45,591 nucleotides of DNA from a virus, in IMG/VR virus record IMGVR_UViG_3300034283_002243, positions 1 to 45,591 of that record; one strand, given 5' to 3'. The position numbers and the translations under genes are program-made. The notes under the pieces are model-generated. The model made no database searches. It saw only the letters and a list, made by a program, of their open reading frames with translations, and was not told the origin of the DNA. Below, one piece after another: positions 19,899-27,285 of the stretch; position 1 is the stretch's first letter; each line of letters begins with the position of its first letter.

Positions 19899-21845
19899 TT
19901 ATACTAGGCACTTATCGGTGGTTTCTGGAGTATAATTTGAAATATCTGGAACTGGAACAGTTTCCTCAGTTGTTGTACTGGTAGAAGTATCAGGTTCTTC
20001 TACTTCTGGAGTTGGAAGTTGCTCATCATCTGCGGTAATAGTATCAGTATCCTCAAATATTTCACCATCATATTCTATATCTATAAATTCATTACTTGGT
20101 GCATCTACATCAGGATTTTCTGGAATTACACTAATATCAATATTATCATCTTTACAAGCAGTTAATGTAAAGGTTCCTTTTCCAGTACCAAAATCTATTG
20201 TACCAACTTTTCCTAATACTGTGCCATAAATGGTACTAATGTAAATATTATTATCTTCAGTTTCGCAATTGTCAGCTCCAACCCAAATAAACACAGGAGC
20301 ATCAGATTCTTCAATACAGAACTGGCTACTTACCATAGAGTATTGAGAAGTTGGATTTTTCTTGATTTGCTTATTAAAATTGAAATTATACTTAAATTCG
20401 ATATTGCCATATAGAGGTATAGTTTTTTTCAAATAAGTTTTGATTATAATGTTTTTGATTGATGAATCTAAATCTTTAATGTCACAAGTAACCTCTGTAG
20501 AAATTAAACTTCCTCCAAAATTTTTAACATCACTCTTATTACTATAATTTAAGATTGCACTATCAATAATTGATTTTAATTCTTCTGGAGTTTTTTTAGT
20601 CTTTGATTTAGTATATGAAATATAATACTTCATTACTACTTTTAGAGTTTCTGCATCAATAATTTCTGGAATTACAGAACCAATATTATATTTTTTTAAT
20701 TGATTCTTTATTTTGTTTTTATCAAAATCACTAATGGTTCCTCCAATCTTTGGTTTGATTGATATTATTACCTTTCCATATTGAGGAGGAGTTAGGCTCT
20801 CTCCACCAATAACTTTAACTAATTCTGCGTTTGGATAGATGTTTTGAATCTGTGATTCATAGTCTAGAGTAGTTACTGCTCTGTGTTGAGATGCAAAGTA
20901 TCTAGGTGCTCTATATTTTATTGACTTGATAGATTCAAATTCAGAACCTCCATCAGTTTTTTCACTTACTAAAGTAAAATCTACATTTACAATTCCAATT
21001 GTAGAAGTACTTAACCCAGAAATTCCACTTAATGAATATACTGGGGTGAAATTAGTTTTGTTTTTAATATTATTAACAACTGCTCCTGAAGTAATCACAT
21101 ATTCAATGATAACTACTTCTCCATTAATTAACTTTCTTCCTAATGCTCCATCGCCAAAAATGACTTCATATTTTTGGTCTTGAATTTCCTCTACAAAGAA
21201 AATTTTATCATTTGGTCCCAATTCATCAATTGAGTACACTCTAGTATATTCTTCAAATGATGTTGAAGTAGAATCATTTTTTACATATACTCTAATAGTA
21301 GCAGAGTCTACAAAATTGTTTGGAACGAAAAATCTTTGATTCTCATTACTATCATCTACAACATAAGAAATATTGTAGTTTGTTCCCTGAAGTAATTCTA
21401 CATTTTTAAATGTTACTGTAGTTTGACCAGAAGTAACAGGTTTTGTAATAGAGTCTCTAATAATAAATGGATATGTCTTATTATTGATTACTGTAGTTAA
21501 AATATTTCCAGAATTTAAACGAACATAATCTAATGAACCAACATTAGATGCAGTTATATCAACAGTTACTTTTGCACATGTGTAAGAATTTGGATTATAT
21601 CCTAATTTTTTGGCATGTGAAACTATATTATCTCTCAAAACAGCAGTATCTAAATTTAATTCATTTGCTGCCATATTGATATTATATGACGTATACATTG
21701 TGTTATACGCCAGAACATCAACGAGCATAGATAAATTAGAACCTTCAAAATCATAATCAGAAAAATCTGATTGATTTTTTAAGAAAGTTTTAATTGAATT
21801 TTTTATCTGCTCAAATTCTAGTGAAGCAACTGAAGGTAATTCCAT
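19899..21845 (-). CDS. 6: Baseplate wedge protein gp6 (648 aa)
   Basis: Its length (648) is close to T4 gp6 (660). The N-terminus FEQIKNSIKTFLKNQSDFSD, then YDFEGSNLSMLVDVLAYNTM and NMAANELNLDTAVLRDNIVS, is the hallmark of gp6, the J-like protein that forms the dimeric ring joining adjacent wedges. The middle part (YFASQHRAVTTLDYESQI and YGKVIISIKPK) is typical of Baseplate_J folds. The last about 70 residues are an acidic, proline- and threonine-rich tail (PTPEVEEPDTSTSTTTEE) that looks unstructured. It starts 3 bp after gp25, so the two are one transcription unit. Confidence 0.9.
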   Translation of the reverse strand: MELPSVASLEFEQIKNSIKTFLKNQSDFSDYDFEGSNLSMLVDVLAYNTMYTSYNINMAANELNLDTAVLRDNIVSHAKKLGYNPNSYTCAKVTVDITASNVGSLDYVRLNSGNILTTVINNKTYPFIIRDSITKPVTSGQTTVTFKNVELLQGTNYNISYVVDDSNENQRFFVPNNFVDSATIRVYVKNDSTSTSFEEYTRVYSIDELGPNDKIFFVEEIQDQKYEVIFGDGALGRKLINGEVVIIEYVITSGAVVNNIKNKTNFTPVYSLSGISGLSTSTIGIVNVDFTLVSEKTDGGSEFESIKSIKYRAPRYFASQHRAVTTLDYESQIQNIYPNAELVKVIGGESLTPPQYGKVIISIKPKIGGTISDFDKNKIKNQLKKYNIGSVIPEIIDAETLKVVMKYYISYTKSKTKKTPEELKSIIDSAILNYSNKSDVKNFGGSLISTEVTCDIKDLDSSIKNIIIKTYLKKTIPLYGNIEFKYNFNFNKQIKKNPTSQYSMVSSQFCIEESDAPVFIWVGADNCETEDNNIYISTIYGTVLGKVGTIDFGTGKGTFTLTACKDDNIDISVIPENPDVDAPSNEFIDIEYDGEIFEDTDTITADDEQLPTPEVEEPDTSTSTTTEETVPVPDISNYTPETTDKCLV

Positions 21846-21848
21846 CTA

Positions 21849-22265
21849 TTAACTTTCTCGTACTAGTAGAAATTCTACCGTTTGAACCGTAGGTGGTAAA
21901 CCTACAATCAGATATTCAATGTATACAGTAAATTCATTTAAATCATCTTCAACGGTTACTGAAATATTTTTTAAAGTAATTCTTGGTTCGTATGTTTGTA
22001 ATATTGTTTCGATTTCTTCAATCAATGAATTTGAAGAAAATGTAGTATTTAATTCAAACAAATATGTTGTAGTATTTGTTCCAAGAAAAGGTCTAAATAA
22101 TCTTTCTTTTAATTTAGTAAGAACTAAATTTTTGACTGACTGCTTAATTGCCTCTTCATTTTTAAGCACAACAATATCACCAGTTTTTGGATTCTTAGTA
22201 AAATTAAAACTAATATCTTTAAAAGACCTAGAGATTTTTCCTAGTTCTTCTGAAACTGTTGACAT
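21849..22265 (-). CDS. 25: Baseplate wedge protein gp25 (138 aa)
   Basis: A 138-residue protein of the gp25 family, whose fold is lysozyme-related but serves as a sheath-initiating wedge component. Recognisable parts are ISRSFKDISFNFTKNPKTGD near the N-terminus, EAIKQSVKNLVLTKLKERLF, the RPFLGTNT turn and the IETILQTYEPRITLKNISV strand pair. T4 gp25 is 132 residues, a close length match. It is followed 3 bp later by gp6, as expected for the wedge operon. Confidence 0.92.
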   Translation of the reverse strand: MSTVSEELGKISRSFKDISFNFTKNPKTGDIVVLKNEEAIKQSVKNLVLTKLKERLFRPFLGTNTTTYLFELNTTFSSNSLIEEIETILQTYEPRITLKNISVTVEDDLNEFTVYIEYLIVGLPPTVQTVEFLLVRES

Positions 22266-22302
22266 TGAAGAAATTTAGAATGTTTACTATGTATATTAAA
22301 AT

Positions 22303-22455
22303 TTAAGAGTTATCTTGAAAATATTCACAATAATTCAGTTGATACTTTTTAAATTTATTTGGTTTTTGTGGAATATAATCGGTAATAAGTTTAGTTGTAC
22401 CCCACATTTCTTTCATATATTTAACATCCCTATCGGGATTTGGGTTAACTGCCAT
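22303..22455 (-). CDS. Small conserved late protein (50 aa)
   Basis: Fifty residues beginning MAVNPNPDRDVKYMKEMWGT and ending YQLNYCEYFQDNS. A GGAG ribosome-binding site sits seven bases before the ATG. The frame stays open upstream (FDPLWRRQ precedes the Met) but has no further start codon before a stop, so the ATG at 22455 is preferred. It is the first gene after the CTAAATA late promoter and lies just before gp25. The function is unknown; position suggests a small baseplate or assembly factor. Confidence 0.6.
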   Translation of the reverse strand: MAVNPNPDRDVKYMKEMWGTTKLITDYIPQKPNKFKKYQLNYCEYFQDNS

Positions 22456-22514
22456 CTGTCTTCTCCATAATGGGTCGAACAGAACTTTTAAAGGGGTTGC
22501 TATCCCTTCATATT

Positions 22515-22522
22515 ATATTTAG
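22515..22522 (-). promoter_or_regulatory. Late promoter-like motif CTAAATAT
   Basis: On the minus strand CTAAATAT lies 14-21 bp downstream of a rho-independent terminator and about 60 bp before the 50-residue gene that opens the gp25-gp6 operon. The same terminator-then-CTAAATA arrangement occurs at 39113-39146. It likely restarts late transcription for the wedge genes. Confidence 0.5.
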
Positions 22523-22535
22523 TTACTTTTTCCGC

Positions 22536-22558
22536 AAAAAAACGGGCTAAAAGCCCGC
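22536..22558 (-). terminator. Rho-independent terminator after the 47-aa gene
   Basis: On the minus strand CGGGCT, loop TTT, AGCCCG is followed at once by seven T residues. It lies 15 bp after the stop of the 47-residue gene and separates the PAAR unit from the gp25 unit. Confidence 0.85.
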
Positions 22559-22572
22559 ATTTTTGCCAATTT

Positions 22573-22716
22573 TCAGCTTCCTTGGCCCCTATATCTCTTT
22601 TTCCTGCCATTTCTGCTAGAAGCAGACAGTTTGGTGTTCTTGCTTCTTCCTTGTCGAGTTGTTTTTGGGTTTCCAGGAATATAGCTTGATTTGTTGAAAC
22701 TTGGTGATTTTGCCAT
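22573..22716 (-). CDS. Basic conserved cyanophage protein (47 aa)
   Basis: A 47-residue, strongly basic peptide: MAKSPSFNKSSYIPGNPKTT followed by RQGRSKNTKLSASSRNGRKK and RYRGQGS. I recognise the SYIPGNPK..RQGRSKNTK pattern as a small conserved protein beside baseplate genes in T4-like cyanophages. Another frame here (22500-22742) is longer but runs through the terminator, so this shorter frame, which stops 15 bp before the hairpin, is the real gene. No strong ribosome site is seen; it starts 15 bp after the PAAR stop. The charge suggests nucleic-acid or protein binding, but the role is unknown. Confidence 0.65.
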   Translation of the reverse strand: MAKSPSFNKSSYIPGNPKTTRQGRSKNTKLSASSRNGRKKRYRGQGS

Positions 22717-22731
22717 AGTAATAAAAAACGA

Positions 22732-23052
22732 TTAGTTTGCAAAGACGGTCGTTGGACCTGATAGTATTGTACGTGGAGAAGAGGGAGCTGTCAAGTCCCC
22801 TACATGAGCTGTCATCCTACCTTCTTTAAAAACAGTACTCACTGAGATAATCTGTCTATACAGAGGAGGACAACCAGAATCGCAACTTGGAATTCCAGGA
22901 ACAGGAGTTAATACGTCTCCTAGTTTAGCAGTTGGAAGTCCATTAGTAAAAATTCTACTTGCTACTGGAGTTACAGTATTTGGTGGATATGTACAACATG
23001 GAGGTCCAAATGAAACTGAATCTGGAAATCCTAAAGTTGCTACTTGTCTCAT
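22732..23052 (-). CDS. PAAR-domain tail tip protein (106 aa)
   Basis: A compact glycine- and proline-rich protein with the repeating turns of PAAR proteins: GLPTAKLGDVLTPVPG, SCDSGCPPLYR, GRMTAHVGDLTAPSSPRT and a closing GPTTVFAN. PAAR proteins (gp5.4 in T4) form the sharpened cone at the tip of the tail spike. The residues C19, C20, C56 and C60 could help hold the metal-binding apex. Its ATG overlaps the stop of the 959-residue tail gene by ATGA, which suggests that the two are made together and may assemble together. Confidence 0.8.
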   Translation of the reverse strand: MRQVATLGFPDSVSFGPPCCTYPPNTVTPVASRIFTNGLPTAKLGDVLTPVPGIPSCDSGCPPLYRQIISVSTVFKEGRMTAHVGDLTAPSSPRTILSGPTTVFAN

Positions 23053-25928
23053 GTTTCGTCTCTCTTTTTATAAGGCCAGAATTGAGATAATTTAAACCCT
23101 ACTTGATAACTTGTAATTACAGAATTTATTTCTGGTGCATTTTCAAATGGAACAGTAGTACTTTCAAAGGTATAAGCCTTTCCTGTACCAGAACCATATC
23201 CAGTAGCTGTAAATATAGTGCCTACAGCTGCATTATCAGGAGCACCAATAGATTTCCAATTGGTGGTTCCTAGTGTATGTATTATATAGTCAACACCAGG
23301 AATGAATTGCCCAGCGTCGATAAGGTTTTCAAATGTTGATGTTGTTTGATACACTCCTCTAATACAATTACTAAAAGATGTATCAGTTTTTCCTTTGTAG
23401 TAAATAATTTCTTCACCTAGGTAATAAAACACAGATTCAATATTTTCTGTAATGTCTTCTTTTCTTTTCTCAATATATTTGGGAATGATTAAATACCCAG
23501 ATGAAAGAAACCCACTGGTACTATCAACATTAATTGTTGTTGCAGTTGAAGATAGATTTGAAGTTAATGATGCATATACTGGATTATCAATAAATCCATT
23601 TCCTTTATTGAGAATTACTTCACCAATATAGTTACTAATTTCTTCAACTCTAAATTGAAACTTTTTACCATAATCAATTTGTTGGTTTACTCCATCATTC
23701 CATACTTGTTCTGGATATGGTCTTGCAGATAGACCATCATCCCCTGCAGTAGGAGCAACCCATGATTTAGAAACAGTTGTTGGAACCAATGGATTTAATG
23801 GATTTGTAATGTCTGCAACCGCATCAAATGCACCAGCAGAACAAGCAATGTTTGTAATATATCCGTTAGTTCTAGTTGTAGTAATGGTATATCCATCATT
23901 GACGATGTTATCACCAGTTACTCCATTAAAAGTAACAGTTCCTTCCCATCTTGGAATTGATTTAATAACTACATCAATTTTGTTTTCACTGCTGTCTACT
24001 ATTACACTGTCGTCAGTCTCAAATACTACATCATTTAATAAGTATTCAAGTTTAGAGAATTTTGGTGGAATTCTCTTAAATTTAGTTAATAATAAATCTA
24101 CTGATGATTTATTCTCACCTATAATTGTAGCTGGAACTTGAGGAATTTTAGTATTGACTGGAACAGACTCTTCAATACTTTGCATTGCCTTCATTAAATT
24201 ATTAACTAATGAATTTTCTCCTCCAATAAATTGATTGTACATTTCTTGTGGAAGTACAATTGAGGATGAAGACAAAGTATTTGAAATAGTATTGTTTAGA
24301 TATTGAGATAGCTCATCAACAGAATATGCAGATTGTGGACGTACATCAATACAATCATCCTCTACTAGAGTATTGGTGACTGTATTAATCATATTCTTTG
24401 CCATAGAAATTTCTTTGTATGGATTATATACTTTCGCATATGTCTGAGAAATTTCATCACCACAAACATCATCTGTTACTTTGGATACTTTTTTTCCATT
24501 TAATAGAGTTTTGTTGTGAGTAATTATTCTATCTTCTAATTCTGTATATGAAAGATTTTTTGAGTTACTTTCACCAAGCCAATAAAGTAGCTTAGTTTTA
24601 TCTACAGGTCTATTGAAGTTTGTCCAGTAAATGTTATCAATAATATAAGAAGTTTCTGTCTTTGGATTTACACAAAGACTTGTATTTGTTAATAATGTAG
24701 TACCATCATTTAATATAATACTTCCTATAATGTAGTCTGCATCATTTTCTGGAATAATTTCCTGTTCGCAGTCTGTACTTTTATTATAGAATAGTGGAAG
24801 ATATTCTAGTGTTTTTTTATCTTGTGCAAAATAAGTTCCAACTACAGCAGAACGATTTGTAATTCCTTTACCTGCATATACTTTTATACTTGCACCAGAA
24901 CCAGTGGCAGTATATGTACTTGTAGTATTAAAACTGGAACCGCTACCAGTTAATTCTGCATAACAAAGTGTAGATGCATTGACTTTATTTGTAGCTGCAC
25001 TTGTAAAAACTACTGATTTAATTTTCTTACTTTTAACAGGATTTGATAATACAATTTTATTATCTGTAGAAGAAATAGATGTTACTGTAGTATCTGATTC
25101 AATACCAGTACCAACTACTCCATCACCAACTGAAATGTTTGATTTATCACCAACATAAATGTAAGAATTGGTATTCCCTGGCTTTGAATGCTTTACTACT
25201 CTTTTTCGTAAAGATTTATCTGTAATGTAGTTAATGACTCTACTTACAGTCCATCCGTTTACAGTATCACCTTCTGTAATTACAGTATTTGTAGTTGAAG
25301 TATATTTAAAGAATATTTTATTGTCATCAGTTCCTCCATGGTAAATGTAACTACCAGTAGGAATACTTTGAATGCTGCTGTCTACTTTATCTAAAGTTAA
25401 AGTTGCAGTAACATTTTTACTATCAACTGTGTATGTTGTAAGTGCAGTTGTTGTTGAACCACCACCTCCACCACCAGCAGGAGAAGTAGAAGTTTGAGTA
25501 GTTGCAACAAAACCACCAACTGTTCTGGTTAGATTAAATGTAGTGGGCCATTCAAAGATATGATAAAAGTATTCTTCATCATAAGAGTGATTTGCTCTAC
25601 ACTCTCTTTCAAATACAGGTTTTACACCGTTACTTCCATCTGGAACGTATTCTTGGTTTGAAACGGTAATTGTATCAAATGTTACATCACCATTATCATC
25701 CTCTCCTGATGGAGTCTTAATGGTTTGTGTAATAAACTTTTCTAACTTCTGAGCATTCTGTATGAACTTGTTGGTATTACTTGCAGGGTCTATCTCGTAC
25801 CAATACTTTTTAGTGTGATTAAAGCTCAGTGTTGTACTAGAAGATACTGGAGGGTCTCCACTTGTAGTGGTGTATGTATAAGTATATGTCTTTGATATTT
25901 GCTCTTTTTTTGGTCTGCAATTTCCCAT
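23049..25928 (-). CDS. Large tail/baseplate structural protein (959 aa)
   Basis: It lies directly upstream of and coupled to the PAAR gene, so it probably belongs to the central hub or spike neighbourhood; I see no lysozyme domain of the T4 gp5 type. Features are a Thr/Ser-rich N-terminus, a glycine linker near residue 150 (PAGGGGGGST), a helical segment near 545-620 (MYNQFIGGENSLVNNLMKAM) and two shared modules near the C-terminus. These are the GEEIIYYKGKTDTSFSNC module (about 836-860) and YIIHTLGTTNWKSIGAPDNA (about 872-915). The protein ends YKKRDET. No enzymatic motif was recognised. It is likely a cyanophage-specific structural protein. Confidence 0.65.
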   Translation of the reverse strand: MGNCRPKKEQISKTYTYTYTTTSGDPPVSSSTTLSFNHTKKYWYEIDPASNTNKFIQNAQKLEKFITQTIKTPSGEDDNGDVTFDTITVSNQEYVPDGSNGVKPVFERECRANHSYDEEYFYHIFEWPTTFNLTRTVGGFVATTQTSTSPAGGGGGGSTTTALTTYTVDSKNVTATLTLDKVDSSIQSIPTGSYIYHGGTDDNKIFFKYTSTTNTVITEGDTVNGWTVSRVINYITDKSLRKRVVKHSKPGNTNSYIYVGDKSNISVGDGVVGTGIESDTTVTSISSTDNKIVLSNPVKSKKIKSVVFTSAATNKVNASTLCYAELTGSGSSFNTTSTYTATGSGASIKVYAGKGITNRSAVVGTYFAQDKKTLEYLPLFYNKSTDCEQEIIPENDADYIIGSIILNDGTTLLTNTSLCVNPKTETSYIIDNIYWTNFNRPVDKTKLLYWLGESNSKNLSYTELEDRIITHNKTLLNGKKVSKVTDDVCGDEISQTYAKVYNPYKEISMAKNMINTVTNTLVEDDCIDVRPQSAYSVDELSQYLNNTISNTLSSSSIVLPQEMYNQFIGGENSLVNNLMKAMQSIEESVPVNTKIPQVPATIIGENKSSVDLLLTKFKRIPPKFSKLEYLLNDVVFETDDSVIVDSSENKIDVVIKSIPRWEGTVTFNGVTGDNIVNDGYTITTTRTNGYITNIACSAGAFDAVADITNPLNPLVPTTVSKSWVAPTAGDDGLSARPYPEQVWNDGVNQQIDYGKKFQFRVEEISNYIGEVILNKGNGFIDNPVYASLTSNLSSTATTINVDSTSGFLSSGYLIIPKYIEKRKEDITENIESVFYYLGEEIIYYKGKTDTSFSNCIRGVYQTTSTFENLIDAGQFIPGVDYIIHTLGTTNWKSIGAPDNAAVGTIFTATGYGSGTGKAYTFESTTVPFENAPEINSVITSYQVGFKLSQFWPYKKRDET

Positions 25929-25985
25929 TTAAGTTAACTATAAAATTGTATGAAACGCTTAATAATTTCTCAAAAAATTGCGAAA

Positions 25986-26165
25986 TTAATCTCCTACTTT
26001 ATGTATACGAATACCTGGACTATCATGATGCTCAAAGAATTCCCACTCTAAAGTGTCTCCTTCTGCCCACTGCATCTCATCTAGTAACTCATCTGGAAAA
26101 ACTAAGAAATATTCTCCAGATTTTTCATCATATTGAACTTCTGTAGTATAAGAAAATGTTGACAT
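25986..26165 (-). CDS. AbrB/MazE-like small protein (59 aa)
   Basis: Fifty-nine residues with the pattern YFLVFPDELLDEMQWAEGDT, then LEWEFFEHHDSPGIRIHKV. The order strand, P.ELL...W..GD.L.W, strand is that of the swapped-hairpin AbrB/MazE/SpoVT DNA-binding fold, which is common in phages as small regulators. It ends 57 bp before the start of the 959-residue tail gene and is the first gene of the late block. It could regulate transcription or simply be a small conserved phage protein; DNA binding is inferred from the fold-like pattern only. Confidence 0.55.
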   Translation of the reverse strand: MSTFSYTTEVQYDEKSGEYFLVFPDELLDEMQWAEGDTLEWEFFEHHDSPGIRIHKVGD

Positions 26166-26618
26166 ATGTGTATGAATATTTACAGTATATAGTAAAAAAA
26201 TTTTTTTTACATTTTTTCAGAATTTTTTGAATTTTTCGGTGAAATTTTTTCCGAGAATTTTCAAAATTTCTCTGATTGTGATGTAAATGTATGAAAATTC
26301 CTCGGAATGAGTCGTTTTTGTGCTTATTTTAGTGATTTTTTGAGTCATTTTGAGGAATTTTGTGGGCAAATGGGGGAATTTGGGGAAAACTTGGAGGGAC
26401 TTGGAGGGACTTGGAGATTTTTCGGAAAATTTTTTTGGGTGATTGAGTATCTTTCGGTCGTCTTCAAAGGTTTATAGCTTAGGAGGGACCCAAACTTTTT
26501 GTACGGGGCGGGGCGGCCAACCCATAAGGGGCGCTAATGACTGCCCTCTGCTCCCATAAGGACTGCTGATGCATCAGAAGGGCTGATGAATGGGGGCCGA
26601 AGCCCCCTGAATCTCTCA
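26166..26618. other. Non-coding stretch between late tail block and GC-rich island
   Basis: This 453-bp stretch holds no convincing gene. From 26190 to 26290 it is poly-A/poly-T rich. From about 26340 to 26416 it becomes strongly purine-biased with runs of G, including a tandem 10-bp repeat. From 26500 it becomes GC-rich and contains the palindrome CTGATGCATCAG at about 26566. The composition changes sharply from AT-rich to GC-rich across it. Confidence 0.6.
26362..26416 (+). repeat. G-rich tract with tandem ACTTGGAGGG repeat
   Basis: The plus strand reads GTGGGCAAATGGGGGAATTT then GGGG and a 10-bp unit ACTTGGAGGG twice plus a partial copy (26389-26416). At least four G runs of three or more with 5-10 nt loops make a possible G-quadruplex. 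Confidence 0.5.
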
Positions 26619-26622
26619 TCAG
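26583..26622 (-). terminator. GC hairpin at the end of the 55-aa gene
   Basis: GGGGGC, TTCG, GCCCCC on the minus strand (26592-26607), with an outer stem between CTGATGA (26583-26589) and TCATCAG (26616-26622) that overlaps the stop codon. There is no T run, so it may act by mRNA 3'-end protection or as a weak terminator. Confidence 0.5.
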
Positions 26623-26786
26623 ACATCCATCTCCAGAAGCTTGCCCAGAAGGGCTTCCACATCCTGGCGGGATTCAAACAACTGCCAGGGCTGGCTGCGA
26701 CGGTCGGCGGCAATCAGGCCAGACATCACCAAACGGCGAGCGATGCGAATCTCGGCGTTGGTCAGGGTCAGGGTCTTGGTGGGCAT
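26619..26786 (-). CDS. Small GC-rich hypothetical protein (55 aa)
   Basis: Starts MPTKTLTLTNAEIRIARRLV and ends LGKLLEMDV. The start at 26786 has a good ribosome site (AAAGGA eight bases upstream) and follows a TAGGAT motif at the usual spacing; the frame is open further upstream but that part overlaps the preceding gene. The peptide looks like a short helical protein with an LTNAEIRIARRLVMSGLI helix. It lies in the GC-rich island and has GC-biased codons unlike the tail genes. No family was recognised. Confidence 0.6.
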   Translation of the reverse strand: MPTKTLTLTNAEIRIARRLVMSGLIAADRRSQPWQLFESRQDVEALLGKLLEMDV

Positions 26787-26811
26787 TGGTCGGTTCCTTT
26801 GAACTGAGAGA

Positions 26812-26847
26812 ATCCTAGCATGGATGGGGGAGCCCCGAAGGGCTCCC
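26812..26847 (-). promoter_or_regulatory. TAGGAT -10-like motif with upstream GC hairpin
   Basis: On the minus strand a perfect stem GGGAGCCC, loop TTCG, GGGCTCCC (26847-26828) is followed by TAGGAT (26817-26812) and then the leader and start of the 55-residue gene at 26786. The same hairpin-then-TAGGAT arrangement precedes two other genes of the island. It may end the upstream transcript and start the next. Confidence 0.45.
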
Positions 26848-26859
26848 GTTAACATTTGT

Positions 26860-27171
26860 TCACACAGGCGTGTTGCGGTCCTGGCTCCAGTTACGCAGCC
26901 TGCGGTTGCTGGCCTTGCTGTAAACTCGGTCGCCAATGGTACGGTCCCCCACGGTGATGGCGCTGCGGCCTGCAGCATCAGCGGCGGCCTGCAGGGCTTG
27001 GCGACCCAGCTTGCGCTCAGAGGGAAGGGCGACCTCAGAGGTGGCCAGGTCAAACAGCCACTGAGCACGGTGGCGGCCCACGATGGTGGGTTCCTTGATG
27101 GTTCGCTTGGCGAGGGCCACGGCAATGATGGTGGGAACAGCGGTGCGGGTCAGACGGTCGGAGCGGGTCAT
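26860..27171 (-). CDS. GC-rich hypothetical protein (103 aa)
   Basis: A basic, alanine- and arginine-rich protein starting MTRSDRLTRTAVPTIIAVAL and ending RRLRNWSQDRNTPV. The start lies after a TATAAT-type promoter and a leader hairpin. The frame uses GC-rich codons and overlaps no better gene. The middle segment EVALPSERKLGRQALQAAAD looks helical. No catalytic motif or family was recognised; DNA binding is possible from its charge but unproven. Confidence 0.55.
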   Translation of the reverse strand: MTRSDRLTRTAVPTIIAVALAKRTIKEPTIVGRHRAQWLFDLATSEVALPSERKLGRQALQAAADAAGRSAITVGDRTIGDRVYSKASNRRLRNWSQDRNTPV

Positions 27172-27186
27172 GGTCTCAGGTAGGTT

Positions 27187-27244
27187 GTGGGGGCTTCTCT
27201 CGCCCCCGTGTTCATATTATAGGGTATCGGGGGGAGGCTGGCGA
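27187..27244 (-). promoter_or_regulatory. Promoter TCGCCA-17-TATAAT with leader hairpin
   Basis: TATAAT at 27221-27216 has a weak -35 (TCGCCA, 27244-27239) with a 17-bp spacer. A stem GGGGGC/GCCCCC with loop GAGAGAA lies in the leader between the promoter and the ATG at 27171. Confidence 0.55.
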
Positions 27245-27285
27245 TGCCCCAGCCCCGACTTGTAACAAACTGAAATAATTATATT

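Noticed and set aside
1793-21183. Many plus-strand frames of 60-130 codons antisense to the tail genes
   Set aside because: They are antisense shadows of biased codons in Thr/Ser/Asn-rich genes and have no promoter or ribosome site.
22500-22742. 80-codon open frame on the minus strand
   Set aside because: It reads through a rho-independent terminator and overlaps the recognisable 47-residue gene in another frame.
22766-22794. TTGACA-17-TACAAT inside the PAAR gene
   Set aside because: It lies in coding sequence of a late gene, has no leader hairpin and could be chance; kept only as a weak possibility for the 47-residue gene.
26787-27125. Long N-terminal extension of the 55-residue gene
   Set aside because: It overlaps the 103-residue gene and the hairpin/TAGGAT element; the ATG at 26786 has a good ribosome site.
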